64,000 bases of DNA from Pseudomonas sp. TH15 (GCF_016651105.1 NZ_JAEKEL010000001.1:4082001-4146000); one strand, 5' to 3'. Shown: positions 43,214-53,195, counted from the first letter of the stretch. Numbers and translations are program-made. The notes: generated by a model from the sequence alone, not told the origin.

Positions 43214-44677
43214 ATGTCGAAAGTAAAAGCCAAAGCTATTGATACCGCCGAACTGGCCTTCCAGCTGTCCGCGGCGCCGCAACCTCTGGCCGCAGCCAGC
43301 TCGGCGTACAACCAGATCGATAGCTTCAGCCATCAGTACGATCGTGGCGGCAACCTCACGGTCAATGGCAAACCCTCCTTCTCGGTGGATCAAGCCGCGA
43401 CTCAACTGCTGCGCGATGGTGCTTCCTGGCACGATCTCAACGGCAGCGGCAAGATCGAACTGACTTACACCTTTCTGACGTCCCAGACCTCGAACTTCAG
43501 CGGTCTGGGCGTCACCGGTTTCAGTCAGTTCAGCGCCCTGCAAAAATCCCAGGCCGTGCTCGCCATGCAATCCTGGGGCGATGTGGCCAACGTTACTTTT
43601 GCCGAAGCGTCCAAGGGTGGCGACGGCCACATGACTTTCGGTAACTACAGCGGCGGCCAGGAAGGTGCAGCGGCATTTGCGTTCCTGCCGGGCACCGAGC
43701 CGGGTTATGACGGTCAGTCCTGGTACCTGACTGGCAGTGGCTACAACGTCAACAAAACCCCGGGCTTGAGCAACTACGGGCGTCAAACCCTGACGCACGA
43801 AATTGGCCACACCCTGGGCTTGGCTCACCCTGGCGACTACAACGCCGGCGAAGGCAACCCGACCTACAACGACGCGTCCTACGGCCAGGACACCCGTGGC
43901 TACAGCCTCATGAGCTACTGGAGTGAAAGCAATACCAACCAAAACTTCAGCAAGGGCGGTGTCGAAGCGTATTCGTCCGGCCCGCTGATGGACGATATCG
44001 CGGCCATCCAGAAGCTCTACGGCGCCAACATGGAGACCCGTACCGGTGACACCACCTACGGCTTCAACTCCAACGCTGGTCGTGACTTCCTGAGCGCAAC
44101 CTCGTCGTCCGACAAACTGGTGTTCTCGGTTTGGGATGCGGGCGGCAAGGACACCCTGGACTTCTCCGGTTTTACCCAAAACCAGAAGATCAACCTCAAT
44201 GACGCCTCGTTCTCCGACGTTGGCGGCCTGGTGGGCAACGTGTCCATCGCCAAGGGTGCGATCATCGAGAACGCCATTGGTGGTTCGGGCAATGACTTGC
44301 TGATCGGTAACAGCGTGGCCAACGAGCTGAAGGGCGGTGCCGGCAACGACATCCTCTACGGCGCGGGCGGTGCGGACAAACTGTGGGGTGGTTCGGGTTC
44401 GGACACCTTCGTGTTTGCCGCCAGCACTGACTCCAAGCCAGGTGCGGCCGATCAGATCATGGATTTTGTCAGTGGCCTGGACAAGATCGACCTGACCGGT
44501 ATCACCAAAGGCGCAGGTCTGCACTTCGTGAATTCGTTCACAGGTGCGGCAGGCGATGCGGTGCTGACCTCTTCCGGTGGCAACAGCCTGTTGTCGGTGG
44601 ACTTCTCCGGGCACGGCGTGGCTGACTTCCTGGTCAGCACCGTTGGTCAGGCAGTTACCACAGACATCGTGGCCTGA
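43214..44677 (+). CDS. aprA: Alkaline metalloprotease AprA (AprX), serralysin family
   Basis: This 487-residue secreted zinc protease carries the astacin-like zinc site HEIGHTLGLAH at residues 195-205 and the Met-turn YSLMSYW. The C-terminal part has glycine-rich RTX nonapeptides (IGGSGNDLLIG, GGAGNDILYG, GGSGSDTF), which bind calcium after export, and ends DFLVSTVGQAVTTDIVA, the uncleaved type I secretion signal. The N-terminal propeptide has no signal peptide, as expected. The start is ATG 43214, with AAGGAAG upstream inside the Rsm site; the in-frame GTG 43208 is less likely. It is exported by AprDEF encoded downstream and degrades proteins outside the cell, including milk casein. Confidence 0.97.
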   Translation: MSKVKAKAIDTAELAFQLSAAPQPLAAASSAYNQIDSFSHQYDRGGNLTVNGKPSFSVDQAATQLLRDGASWHDLNGSGKIELTYTFLTSQTSNFSGLGVTGFSQFSALQKSQAVLAMQSWGDVANVTFAEASKGGDGHMTFGNYSGGQEGAAAFAFLPGTEPGYDGQSWYLTGSGYNVNKTPGLSNYGRQTLTHEIGHTLGLAHPGDYNAGEGNPTYNDASYGQDTRGYSLMSYWSESNTNQNFSKGGVEAYSSGPLMDDIAAIQKLYGANMETRTGDTTYGFNSNAGRDFLSATSSSDKLVFSVWDAGGKDTLDFSGFTQNQKINLNDASFSDVGGLVGNVSIAKGAIIENAIGGSGNDLLIGNSVANELKGGAGNDILYGAGGADKLWGGSGSDTFVFAASTDSKPGAADQIMDFVSGLDKIDLTGITKGAGLHFVNSFTGAAGDAVLTSSGGNSLLSVDFSGHGVADFLVSTVGQAVTTDIVA

Positions 44678-44683
44678 TGTAAA

Positions 44684-44713
44684 AAGAAAGCGGCGTGCGA
44701 GCGCCGCTTTCTT
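44684..44713 (+). terminator. Attenuating terminator between aprA and aprI
   Basis: AAGAAAGCGGCG and CGCCGCTTTCTT form a perfect 12-base stem with a six-base loop, six bases after the aprA stop. It would reduce read-through so that protease is made in excess of inhibitor and secretion proteins. Confidence 0.75.
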
Positions 44714-44767
44714 CCCTTGCATCGCGTTACCCTGTAAGCAAGGCTACGCGCCGGAGCGAATAATCCT

Positions 44768-45199
44768 ATGACGTACAGCGCTTTTGCCCGCAAGACTGTC
44801 GCGTGGCTGATGCCCGCACTGGTAATGATTTTTGGAGAAGCAACCATGGCAAGCAGCCTTAGACTCGAAGAACCCTCGGTATTTGCCGGCCACTGGCAGG
44901 CGACACTGAATGCTCGCAACGAAGTGGCGGACGCTCAGGCGCACCAGGACAAACCGTCCAACATCTGCATCATCGATCTGCAAGTGAACAAGACCCTGGG
45001 CGAGGGCGCCGACTGCTTGGGCGCCTGGCTGGAAGAGACGCCGGTCGGTTGGTTTCCCGACCCCGACGGAATTTCCATCACTGGCAAGGAAGGCTCAAGA
45101 ATCCAGTTCTTCAGCCGACAACGTGACGGGCTTTACCTGACAACTTTGAAGTCGGGCCTGGAGATTACGCTTGAGCGCGCGGCGACATCATCGCAATGA
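44768..45199 (+). CDS. aprI: Periplasmic protease inhibitor AprI
   Basis: The protein of 143 residues has a signal peptide, then a mature part beginning SSLRLEEPSVFAGHWQATLN, as in the Inh family whose N-terminal strand inserts into the protease active site. The two cysteines (SNICIIDL and GADCLGAW) form the family's disulphide, and an eight-stranded barrel is expected. It protects the periplasm against misdirected AprA. It lies between aprA and aprD, as in other pseudomonads. The 198-base gap after it shows no gene. Confidence 0.9.
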   Translation: MTYSAFARKTVAWLMPALVMIFGEATMASSLRLEEPSVFAGHWQATLNARNEVADAQAHQDKPSNICIIDLQVNKTLGEGADCLGAWLEETPVGWFPDPDGISITGKEGSRIQFFSRQRDGLYLTTLKSGLEITLERAATSSQ

Positions 45200-45397
45200 T
45201 CAAGTACGCGACAAGCTTTTGATATAAAGCGGTATCGCCTGGTTATAAGAAGACTGTTGGTGGCCACTGCACCGTAGTGAATAGCGAAAGTTGTTATGAA
45301 AGTGTAAGCGATCAACCACACAGCAAGTTCCGGCGTTAAGCCGATCATTAATTGAAGCCTCGCCAACAGTCGGCGGGATAACTTTCAGGAAAACTCA

Positions 45398-47185
45398 ATG
45401 AAGATGGCGAACGCCCCAGGCACCGCACCGTTATTCAAGGCACTGGGCGACTATAAAAGCATCCTGATCAGCGTCGGTTGTTTTACCGCGTTGATTAACG
45501 TGCTGATGCTGGTTCCGTCTATTTATATGCTTCAGGTCTATGACCGCGTGCTGTCTTCGCAAAACGAAACAACCCTGGCCATGTTGTCATTGATGGTGGT
45601 GGGTTTTTTTGCCTTCATCGGCGTGCTGGAGATCGTGCGCAGTTTCATCGTTATCCGCATCGGCAGCCAACTGGAGCGCCGCTTCAACCTGCGGGTCTAT
45701 CAGGCGGCGTTCGAGCGCAACCTGTTTAAAGGCGAGGGCAACGCCGGGCAGTCGCTCGGGGATCTGACCCACATTCGCCAGTTCGTCACCGGCCCGGCGT
45801 TGTTCGCCTTCTTTGATGCGCCATGGTTCCCGGTGTACCTGTTTGTGATTTTCCTGTTTAACGTCTGGCTGGGCGTGCTGGCTACTGCCGGCGCGGTGCT
45901 GCTGATCGGCCTGGCATTCCTTAACGAAGCCATGACCAAAAAGCCGTTGGGAGAAGCCGCGGGTTTTTCCCAGCGGTCCAGCCAACTAGCCACCAGCCAC
46001 TTGCATAACGCCGAAACCATTCAGGCCATGGGCATGCTCGGTGCCTTGCGCAAGCGCTGGTTCCAGGTGCATTCACGCTTCCTGGGTTTGCAAAATCAGG
46101 CCAGTGACACCGGCGCGGTCATCAGCTCCGCGAGCAAGACCTTGCGTCTGTGCCTGCAATCGCTGGTGCTGGGCCTGGGTGCCTTGCTGGTGATCAAGGG
46201 CGAAATGACTGCCGGGATGATGATTGCCGGCTCCATCCTCATGGGCCGGGTCTTGAGCCCCATCGATCAACTGATCGCCGTGTGGAAACAATGGAGCGGC
46301 GCCAAACTCGCTTACCGCCGCCTCGATGCGTTGCTGCAAGCCTATCCACCCAGTGACGAAGCCATGGAGCTGCCAGCCCCCAAAGGTCAGATCAGCTTTG
46401 AACAAGTCAGCGCCGGCCCTCCGGGCAAGCGTGCTGCCACGTTGCATATGGTCAATTTCAGTCTGGGTGCAGGGGAAGTATTGGGTGTGCTTGGCGCCTC
46501 CGGTTCCGGTAAGTCGACTTTGGCCCGCGTACTGGTCGGTGTTTGGCCGACCCTCGGCGGTACGGTGCGGCTCGACGGTGCGGACATCCATCGCTGGAAC
46601 CGCGATGACCTCGGGCCGTACATCGGCTATCTGCCTCAGGACATCGAACTGTTCAGCGGCAGCATTGCGGAAAACATCGCACGGTTCCGTGAAGCGGACC
46701 CGCAAAAAGTTGTGGAGGCCGCGCAACACGCCGGTGTCCACGAAATGATCCTGCGCATGCCTCAAGGCTACGACACCGTGCTCGGTGAAGACGGCGGCGG
46801 TTTGTCCGGCGGCCAGAAGCAGCGTGTGGCCCTGGCCCGTGCTCTGTACGGTGAACCGAGCCTGGTGGTGCTGGATGAACCCAACTCCAACCTCGACACC
46901 GTCGGCGAAGCGGCACTGGCCGGCGCCATCGCGCACATGAAGGCCCAGGGTACCAGCGTGATTCTGGTGACCCACCGTTCCTCGGCGCTGGCCCAGGCCG
47001 ACAAGTTGCTGGTGCTCAACGAAGGTCGCTTGCAGGCGTTCGGCCCAAGTCACGACGTGCTCAAGGCACTGTCCGGGAACGCGTCTGCCAACCAGGAGCA
47101 GCAAAGAGACAAACCAGTGCAGGCACCCGGCGGGCTCAGCATGAGCCGGCAGTATCAGCCCACGACAAGGAATTCGGGTGTATGA
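45398..47185 (+). CDS. aprD: Type I secretion ABC transporter AprD
   Basis: This 595-residue inner-membrane protein has an N-terminal transmembrane domain and a C-terminal ATPase domain with Walker A GASGSGKST (Lys372), signature LSGGQKQRVALARALY, Walker B LVVLDEPNSNLD and the switch histidine VTHRSS. It belongs to the PrtD/AprD group without a C39 peptidase domain, which recognises the uncleaved C-terminal signal of RTX proteins. It works with AprE and AprF to export AprA and the two lipases. The stop overlaps the aprE start by four bases. Confidence 0.96.
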   Translation: MKMANAPGTAPLFKALGDYKSILISVGCFTALINVLMLVPSIYMLQVYDRVLSSQNETTLAMLSLMVVGFFAFIGVLEIVRSFIVIRIGSQLERRFNLRVYQAAFERNLFKGEGNAGQSLGDLTHIRQFVTGPALFAFFDAPWFPVYLFVIFLFNVWLGVLATAGAVLLIGLAFLNEAMTKKPLGEAAGFSQRSSQLATSHLHNAETIQAMGMLGALRKRWFQVHSRFLGLQNQASDTGAVISSASKTLRLCLQSLVLGLGALLVIKGEMTAGMMIAGSILMGRVLSPIDQLIAVWKQWSGAKLAYRRLDALLQAYPPSDEAMELPAPKGQISFEQVSAGPPGKRAATLHMVNFSLGAGEVLGVLGASGSGKSTLARVLVGVWPTLGGTVRLDGADIHRWNRDDLGPYIGYLPQDIELFSGSIAENIARFREADPQKVVEAAQHAGVHEMILRMPQGYDTVLGEDGGGLSGGQKQRVALARALYGEPSLVVLDEPNSNLDTVGEAALAGAIAHMKAQGTSVILVTHRSSALAQADKLLVLNEGRLQAFGPSHDVLKALSGNASANQEQQRDKPVQAPGGLSMSRQYQPTTRNSGV

Positions 47186-48531
47186 GCAGCGCACGCATGA
47201 ACACTGAAAACGAAGCAACGATGGAACACGATTACATCGCTGAACGCCCTGAGCGTGACGCCAAATTCTTCGCCCGTATGGGCTGGGTGCTGGCGATCGT
47301 CGGTGCTGGCAGTTTCTTCACCTGGGCGGCATTGGCACCGCTCGATCAGGGCATTCCGGTGCAAGGCACCGTGGTGGTGTCCGGCAAGCGCAAGGCCGTG
47401 CAATCGATGAGTCCCGGCGTCGTCAGCCGGATTCTGGTGCGCGAAGGCCAGGTGGTGAAACTCGGTCAGCCGCTGTTCCAGCTCGACCAGACGCAAGTCG
47501 CTGCCGACGTCGATTCGCTTCAGGCGCAATACCGCATGGCCTGGGCCAGCGTGGCGCGTTGGGAGAGCGAGCGGGACAATCTCAAACAGGTGAATTTCCC
47601 TGCCGAGCTGAGCAAGGATGCTGACCCACGATTGATGCTGGTACTGGAAGGCCAGCGCCAATTGTTCAGCAGCCGCCGCGAAGCCTATTTCCGGGAGCAG
47701 GGCGGACTGCGCGCCAACATCGAAGGCGCCAGTGCGCAACTGGCCGGCATGCGCCGTGCGCGCACCGACCTGACAGCTCAGGCCAACTCCTTGCAACAGC
47801 AACTGAGCAACCTTCAGCCCTTGGCGGACAACGGCTACATTCCGCGCAACCGGTTGATGGAATATCAGCGTCAGCTGTCGCAAGTACAGCAACAACTGGC
47901 CGAGAACACCGGTGAAAGCGGGCGAGTGGAGCAGGGCATCCTCGAAGCGAAACTCAAGCTGCAGCAGCACATCGAGGAGTACCAGAAAGAAGTCCGCACC
48001 CAACTGGCCGACGCGCAGCTCAAAAGCGTAACGCTCAAGGAGCAACTGACGTCCGCCGGGTTTGACTTGCAACACCGCGAGATCATCGCCACCGCTGACG
48101 GCATCGCGGTCAACCTAGGGGTTCACACCGAAGGTGCGGTGGTGCGCCAGGGCGAAACCCTGCTGGAAATCGTGCCCCAAGGCACTCGGCTGGAAGTGGA
48201 AGGGCACTTGCCGGTCAACCTGATCGACAAGGTCGGTACGCACCTGCCGGTGGACATTCTGTTCACCGCGTTCAACCAGAGCCGCACGCCGCGAGTGCCA
48301 GGCGAAGTCAGCCTGATTTCCGCCGACCAGATGCTCGACGAAAAAACCGGTGCACCGTATTACGTGCTGCGCAGCAGCGTCAGTGACCAGGCGATGGAAA
48401 AGCTCCACGGTCTGGTGATCAAGCCTGGCATGCCCGCCGAAATGTTCGTGCGTACGGGTGAACGTTCACTCCTCAACTATCTGTTCAAACCGCTGCTCGA
48501 CCGGGCAGGCTCCGCGTTGACCGAGGAATAA
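47182..48531 (+). CDS. aprE: Type I secretion membrane fusion protein AprE
   Basis: The 449-residue HlyD-family protein has one N-terminal transmembrane helix (WVLAIVGAGSFFTWAALAPL), a lipoyl-like segment (GTVVVSGKRKAVQSMSPGVV), a long coiled-coil region rich in Q, L and E (about residues 110-290) and a C-terminal barrel domain. It spans the periplasm and links AprD with AprF. Translation is coupled to aprD by the ATGA overlap. Confidence 0.95.
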   Translation: MSSARMNTENEATMEHDYIAERPERDAKFFARMGWVLAIVGAGSFFTWAALAPLDQGIPVQGTVVVSGKRKAVQSMSPGVVSRILVREGQVVKLGQPLFQLDQTQVAADVDSLQAQYRMAWASVARWESERDNLKQVNFPAELSKDADPRLMLVLEGQRQLFSSRREAYFREQGGLRANIEGASAQLAGMRRARTDLTAQANSLQQQLSNLQPLADNGYIPRNRLMEYQRQLSQVQQQLAENTGESGRVEQGILEAKLKLQQHIEEYQKEVRTQLADAQLKSVTLKEQLTSAGFDLQHREIIATADGIAVNLGVHTEGAVVRQGETLLEIVPQGTRLEVEGHLPVNLIDKVGTHLPVDILFTAFNQSRTPRVPGEVSLISADQMLDEKTGAPYYVLRSSVSDQAMEKLHGLVIKPGMPAEMFVRTGERSLLNYLFKPLLDRAGSALTEE

Positions 48532-48533
48532 GG

Positions 48534-49892
48534 ATGTTCGGTTGTATGAATAAGCTTTCCATGCTCGGGGCGGCCCTGGCGTTGCTGACTTGCAACAGTG
48601 CGATGGCCCTGGGGCCGTTTGAGATCTACGAACAAGCGTTGCGCAATGACCCGGTGTTCCTTGGTGCGATCAAGGAGCGGGATGCCGGCCTTGAAAACCG
48701 CATCATCGGCCGCGCCGGGCTGTTGCCCAAGATCGGTTACAACTACAACAAGGGACGTAACTCCTCCAAGGCCACCGCGCTGGATGAGCACGGGCAGAAC
48801 CGGACCGATGACCGTAACTACAGCAGTTACGGCTCGACCCTGACCCTGCAACAACCATTGCTCGACTACGAGGCATACGCCTCGTATCGCAAAGGCGTGG
48901 CGCAAGCGTTGTTCGCCGACGAAGCCTTTCGAGGCAAGAGTCAGGAATTGCTGGTGCGGGTGCTGGAGAACTACACCAAGGCATTGTTCGCGCAGGATCA
49001 GATCGACATCGCGCAAGCGAAGAAGAAAGCCTTCGAACAGCAGTTCCAGCAAAACGAGCAGATGTTCCGCCAGGGCGAGGGCACGCGTACCGATATTCTG
49101 GAAGCCGAGTCCCGTTATGAACTGGCCACGGCCGAGGAAATCGAGGCCCGCGATGAGCAGGACGCGTCGTTGCGTGAACTCGGGGCGCTGATTGGCGTGC
49201 CGACGATCAATATCGGCGACCTGGCGCCGCTGGACCAGAACTTCCAGACGTTCACCTTGCAACCGGCCAATTACGACACCTGGCACGAGATGGCCGTGGC
49301 CAACAACCCGAACCTGGCTTCCCAACGCCAGGCCGTGGAAGTGGCGCGCTACGAGGTTGAGCGCAATCGTGCCGGGCACATGCCGAAACTTAGCGCCTAT
49401 GCCACGGTGCGCCAGAACGAGTCGGAAAGCGGCAATACCTATAACCAGCGCTACGACACCAACACCATTGGCTTCGAAGTCAACGTGCCGCTGTATGCCG
49501 GCGGCGGGGTCTCGGCGATGACCCGCCAGGCCAGCAGTAACATGGAACAGGCCGAGTACGAGCTGGATGGCAAGACCCGGGAAACCTTGATCGAATTGCG
49601 TCGCCAGTTCAGTGCCTGCCTGTCCGGGGTGAACAAACTGCGGGCCTATCAAAAAGCCCTGACCTCTGCGGAAGCGTTGGTGGTCTCGACCAAGCAAAGC
49701 ATTCTCGGCGGTGAACGAACCAACCTCGATGCGTTGAACGCTGAACAACAGCTCTACACCACCCGCCGCGACCTGGCCCAGACGCGTTACGACTACCTGA
49801 TGGCGTGGACCAAGTTGCATTACTACGCCGGGACCTTGAACGAGCAGGATTTGGCCAGGGTTGACGAGGCGTTTGGCCACCGCGCCAATTGA
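48534..49892 (+). CDS. aprF: Type I secretion outer-membrane protein AprF
   Basis: This 452-residue TolC-family protein has a signal peptide (ending NSAMA-LGPF) and the repeated TolC helix-barrel layout; examples are FEIYEQALRNDPVFLGAIKE and QGEGTRTDILEAESRYELA. It is the outer-membrane exit duct of the AprDEF exporter. It starts two bases after the aprE stop; an in-frame ATG at 48546 is an alternative. A REP pair follows directly. Confidence 0.95.
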   Translation: MFGCMNKLSMLGAALALLTCNSAMALGPFEIYEQALRNDPVFLGAIKERDAGLENRIIGRAGLLPKIGYNYNKGRNSSKATALDEHGQNRTDDRNYSSYGSTLTLQQPLLDYEAYASYRKGVAQALFADEAFRGKSQELLVRVLENYTKALFAQDQIDIAQAKKKAFEQQFQQNEQMFRQGEGTRTDILEAESRYELATAEEIEARDEQDASLRELGALIGVPTINIGDLAPLDQNFQTFTLQPANYDTWHEMAVANNPNLASQRQAVEVARYEVERNRAGHMPKLSAYATVRQNESESGNTYNQRYDTNTIGFEVNVPLYAGGGVSAMTRQASSNMEQAEYELDGKTRETLIELRRQFSACLSGVNKLRAYQKALTSAEALVVSTKQSILGGERTNLDALNAEQQLYTTRRDLAQTRYDYLMAWTKLHYYAGTLNEQDLARVDEAFGHRAN

Positions 49893-49906
49893 TGGTTTGA
49901 CGCAGA

Positions 49907-50032
49907 CCTGTGGCGAGGGGATTCATCCCCGTTGGGACGCGAAGCGCCCCCTAGCGGTCGTCCAGGAAAAACGCGTCGCATGGATTTGCGACTGCTTCGC
50001 AGCCGAACGGGGATGAATCCCCTCGCCACAGG
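49907..50032. repeat. REP inverted pair between aprF and prtA
   Basis: The left arm 49907-49933 begins CCTGTGGCGAGGGGATTCAT. The right arm 50006-50032 is its perfect reverse complement over 27 bases. The RNA would form a strong hairpin between aprF and prtA. Confidence 0.9.
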
Positions 50033-50089
50033 GGGCAGTGTTCCTCTGGTAAAGCAACTCTAAAAACATAAGAAAAGTGAGTGGTGAAC

Positions 50090-53044
50090 ATGGACGTACG
50101 CATCAAGCCGATTTCGGTCGGTACCCTGCTGCTTGTGATTTCAACAACCCAGGCCCAGGCCCAATACCTTGAAACCGGCAAACCCGGTGACGCCGCCAGT
50201 TGGCGCTCGGCCGAGTTCCAGCGCGATTGGGGGCTTGCGCGCATGCAAGCCGATCAAGCCTATGCCGCCGGCATCACCGGCAAAGGCGTGAAAATCGGTG
50301 AACTGGATTCCGGCTTCGATTCCACTCATCCCGAATTCGCCACCGACCGTTACCACGCGGTCATGACCAGCGGCAGCTACGTCGACGGCTCACCGTTCAA
50401 TGTCGTCGGCACGCTCAACTCCAACAACGACTCCCACGGCACCCACGTCACCGGCATCATGGGCGCTTCCCGCGATGGTAGCGGCATGCACGGCGTGGCG
50501 TACAACGCACAAATCTACGTGGCCAATACCAACAAGAACGACAGCTTCCTGTTCGGCCCCACCCCCGATCCGCAGTATTTCAAAGCGGCTTACAACGCCC
50601 TGGTAGATGCCGGCGTTCGGGCGATCAACAACAGTTGGGGCAGTCAGCCGCCGGATGTCAGCTATCGAACCCTCGACGATCTGCACGCGGCCTACGCCCA
50701 ACACTTCAACAAAGGCACCTGGCTCGATGCCGCCGCCGACGTGTCCCTTCGTCGCGGTGTGATCAATGTGTTCAGCGCCGGCAACAGCGGTTATCCCAAC
50801 GCCAGCGTGCGTTCGGCGCTGCCGTACTTCCTGCCGGATCTGGAAGGCCACTGGCTTGCCGTCTCGGGGCTGGATCAAGGCAATCAGCAAAAGTACAACC
50901 AGTGCGGGATCGCCAAGTACTGGTGCATCACCACCCCCGGCGCGAAGATCGACAGCACCATTCCCGGTGGCGGCTACGCGATCAAGTCCGGCACGTCCAT
51001 GTCCGCGCCTCACGCCACGGGCGCCCTGGCGCTGGTGATGGAGCGCTATCCGTACATGAACAACCAGCAAGCGCTGCAAGTGCTGCTGACCACCGCGACC
51101 CAACTCGACGGTTCAATCACCAATGCGCCGAACACGACAGTCGGCTGGGGCGTGGCGAACCTTGATCGGGCGATGCGCGGTCCGGGGCAATTGCTCAGTT
51201 CTTTTGACGCTAATTTGGGGGCAGGGCAGAGCGATGTCTGGAGCAACGGTATCAGCGATAAGGCGTTGATCCAGCGTCAGGCTGAAGATGCCGCCGAGCA
51301 CAGCGCCTGGCAACAAACCCTGAAGAACAGAGGCTGGCAAAACGGTGTGGCGGCCGGCGCCAGTCAACAGGATCAAACTGACTATGCAGTGGGCATGGCG
51401 CGGGATGCCGCGGCGGCCAGTCGGGTCTATGAAGGCAGCCTGATCAAGTCCGGCGTCGGGCGGTTGATGCTGACCGGCGACAGCACCTATCGCGGCCCGA
51501 CCACGGTCAACGGCGGTTTGCTGGCGGTGAACGGTTCACTTGCCTCAACAGTGACCGTGAATGACAGCGGCACCCTGGGCGGCTCCGGACGCATCGGCGC
51601 ACTGACGGCGAATGCCGGCGGCACGGTCGCCCCGGGCAATTCCATCGGGACTTTGCAGGTCAGTGGCAACGTGACCTTCGCGCCGGGCTCGACCTACGCC
51701 GTGGAACTGTCGCCGACCAGCAGCGACCGGATTGTCGCCGGTGGCATGGCCACCGTCAGCGGTGCCACGGTGAGTCTGTCGCTGGAAAACAGCCCGACCT
51801 TGCTCAGCGCCCGGCAAGTGCAAAGCCTGCTCGGTCATCAGTACGACATTCTGCAAGCAGCCGGCGGCATTCAGGGTCAGTTCGGCGCCGTGTTGCCCAA
51901 CTACCTGTTCATCGGCGGCAGCCTTGATTACTCCGCCACCGGGGTTGTCCTGAGCGTTGAGCGCAACGCCACGAGTTTCGCCAGTGTCGGGCAAACCCCG
52001 AACCAGCGTGCCGTGGCCAGTGCAGTGGAAGGGCTGGGGGCGAGTCATCCAGTCTACGAAAGCCTGCTGCTGTCGCCGACTGCAAGTTCCGCGCAACAGG
52101 CGTTCCAGCAACTGTCGGGGGAAATCTACCCGGCGCTGGGCTCTGTGCTGATCAACGACAGCCGTTATCTGCGCGATGCAATCGGTGAGCGCCTCAACGA
52201 CGCGAAAGGCACCCAAAGCAACGGCTGGATCAAGGCCCTTGGCGCCTGGGGCAAGACCGATGACCGAAACGACACGGCCGGCTACACCACTTCGATTGGC
52301 GGTCTGTTGGCTGGTGTTGATGGTGCGCTGGATGAGCAGACCCGAATCGGCCTGGTCACCGGTTACAGCGACAGTTCGGTGAACATGGGGGCCGGCACGC
52401 ATTCCTCGGCGCAAGTCGACAGCTATCACCTGGGCGCTTATGCCGGCCACGAACTGGGCGCCTGGCGCCTGAGCGCGGGCGGTGCCTACAGCTGGCATCG
52501 GGCTGACGTTAAACGTGATCTGCAATACGGCGATGTCAGTGCCAAGCAGAAAGCCAAAGTCGATGCGGCCACCACTCAGGTCTTTGGTGAAGCGGCGTAT
52601 CGCCTGAACCTGCAACCCGTGGCGCTGGAGCCGTTCGCCAACCTGGCCTACGTGCACCTCGACACCGATGGTTTCACCGAAAAAGGCGATGCCGCCGCGC
52701 TGAAAAGCCACGGCGACACCCGCGATGCAGTGCTCAGCACCCTGGGCCTGCGGGCGCTGAAAACCGTGAACCTGTCCGGCCAGCAACAACTGGAACTGAG
52801 CGGCAGCCTCGGCTGGCAGCACAACCTGAGCGACATTGACTCCGAACAGCACCTGCGTTTTGCCAGCGGCGGTACGCCATACAGCGTTGAGAGTTCGCCA
52901 CTGGTGCGCGATGCCGCGTTGCTCGGTGTGCAGGCGAGCCTGGCGCTGAGCAAGGATGTACGGGTGAACCTCGATTACAACGGACAACTGGCCAATCGCG
53001 AGAAAAGCCATGGCGTCGGGCTGAGCCTGAACTGGCAGTTCTGA
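50090..53044 (+). CDS. prtA: Autotransporter serine protease PrtA (subtilase)
   Basis: This 984-residue protein has a signal peptide (ending AQA-QYLE), an S8 subtilase domain and a C-terminal autotransporter barrel ending in SLNWQF. The triad is Asp73 (GELDSGFDS), His116 (DSHGTHVTGI) and Ser303 (KSGTSMSAPHATG). The middle part contains a passenger-associated repeat (LTGDSTYRGPTTVNGG) and GGTVAPGNSIGT, then the barrel of about 280 residues with ALGAWGKTDDRNDTA. It secretes itself by the type Va route rather than by AprDEF. ATG 50090 is preferred over GTG 50081. Its exact substrate is unknown; homologues contribute to extracellular proteolysis. Confidence 0.93.
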   Translation: MDVRIKPISVGTLLLVISTTQAQAQYLETGKPGDAASWRSAEFQRDWGLARMQADQAYAAGITGKGVKIGELDSGFDSTHPEFATDRYHAVMTSGSYVDGSPFNVVGTLNSNNDSHGTHVTGIMGASRDGSGMHGVAYNAQIYVANTNKNDSFLFGPTPDPQYFKAAYNALVDAGVRAINNSWGSQPPDVSYRTLDDLHAAYAQHFNKGTWLDAAADVSLRRGVINVFSAGNSGYPNASVRSALPYFLPDLEGHWLAVSGLDQGNQQKYNQCGIAKYWCITTPGAKIDSTIPGGGYAIKSGTSMSAPHATGALALVMERYPYMNNQQALQVLLTTATQLDGSITNAPNTTVGWGVANLDRAMRGPGQLLSSFDANLGAGQSDVWSNGISDKALIQRQAEDAAEHSAWQQTLKNRGWQNGVAAGASQQDQTDYAVGMARDAAAASRVYEGSLIKSGVGRLMLTGDSTYRGPTTVNGGLLAVNGSLASTVTVNDSGTLGGSGRIGALTANAGGTVAPGNSIGTLQVSGNVTFAPGSTYAVELSPTSSDRIVAGGMATVSGATVSLSLENSPTLLSARQVQSLLGHQYDILQAAGGIQGQFGAVLPNYLFIGGSLDYSATGVVLSVERNATSFASVGQTPNQRAVASAVEGLGASHPVYESLLLSPTASSAQQAFQQLSGEIYPALGSVLINDSRYLRDAIGERLNDAKGTQSNGWIKALGAWGKTDDRNDTAGYTTSIGGLLAGVDGALDEQTRIGLVTGYSDSSVNMGAGTHSSAQVDSYHLGAYAGHELGAWRLSAGGAYSWHRADVKRDLQYGDVSAKQKAKVDAATTQVFGEAAYRLNLQPVALEPFANLAYVHLDTDGFTEKGDAAALKSHGDTRDAVLSTLGLRALKTVNLSGQQQLELSGSLGWQHNLSDIDSEQHLRFASGGTPYSVESSPLVRDAALLGVQASLALSKDVRVNLDYNGQLANREKSHGVGLSLNWQF

Positions 53045-53069
53045 ACCACGGATTCACGGCTGCTCACAT

Positions 53070-53195
53070 ACCTGTGGCGAGGGGGCTTGCCCCCGTTCGG
53101 CTGCGCAGCAGTCGTAAAACCAGGCGACTCGATTTGTCTGAAGATTACTGGGGCCGCTTCGCGACCCAACGGGGGCAAGCCCCCTCGCCACAGGT
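53070..53195. repeat. REP inverted pair between prtA and prtB
   Basis: The left arm 53070-53097 begins ACCTGTGGCGAGGGGGCTTG. The right arm 53168-53195 is its perfect 28-base reverse complement. It is of the same family as the pair before prtA, so prtA is bracketed by REP pairs. Confidence 0.9.

Noticed and set aside
44270..44420. Tandem glycine-rich coding repeats as DNA satellites
   Set aside because: They are RTX nonapeptide repeats of the proteases and lipases, explained by calcium binding after export.
43121..44722. Minus-strand frame opposite aprA
   Set aside because: It mirrors the glycine-rich RTX coding. The protease is certain from the zinc site.
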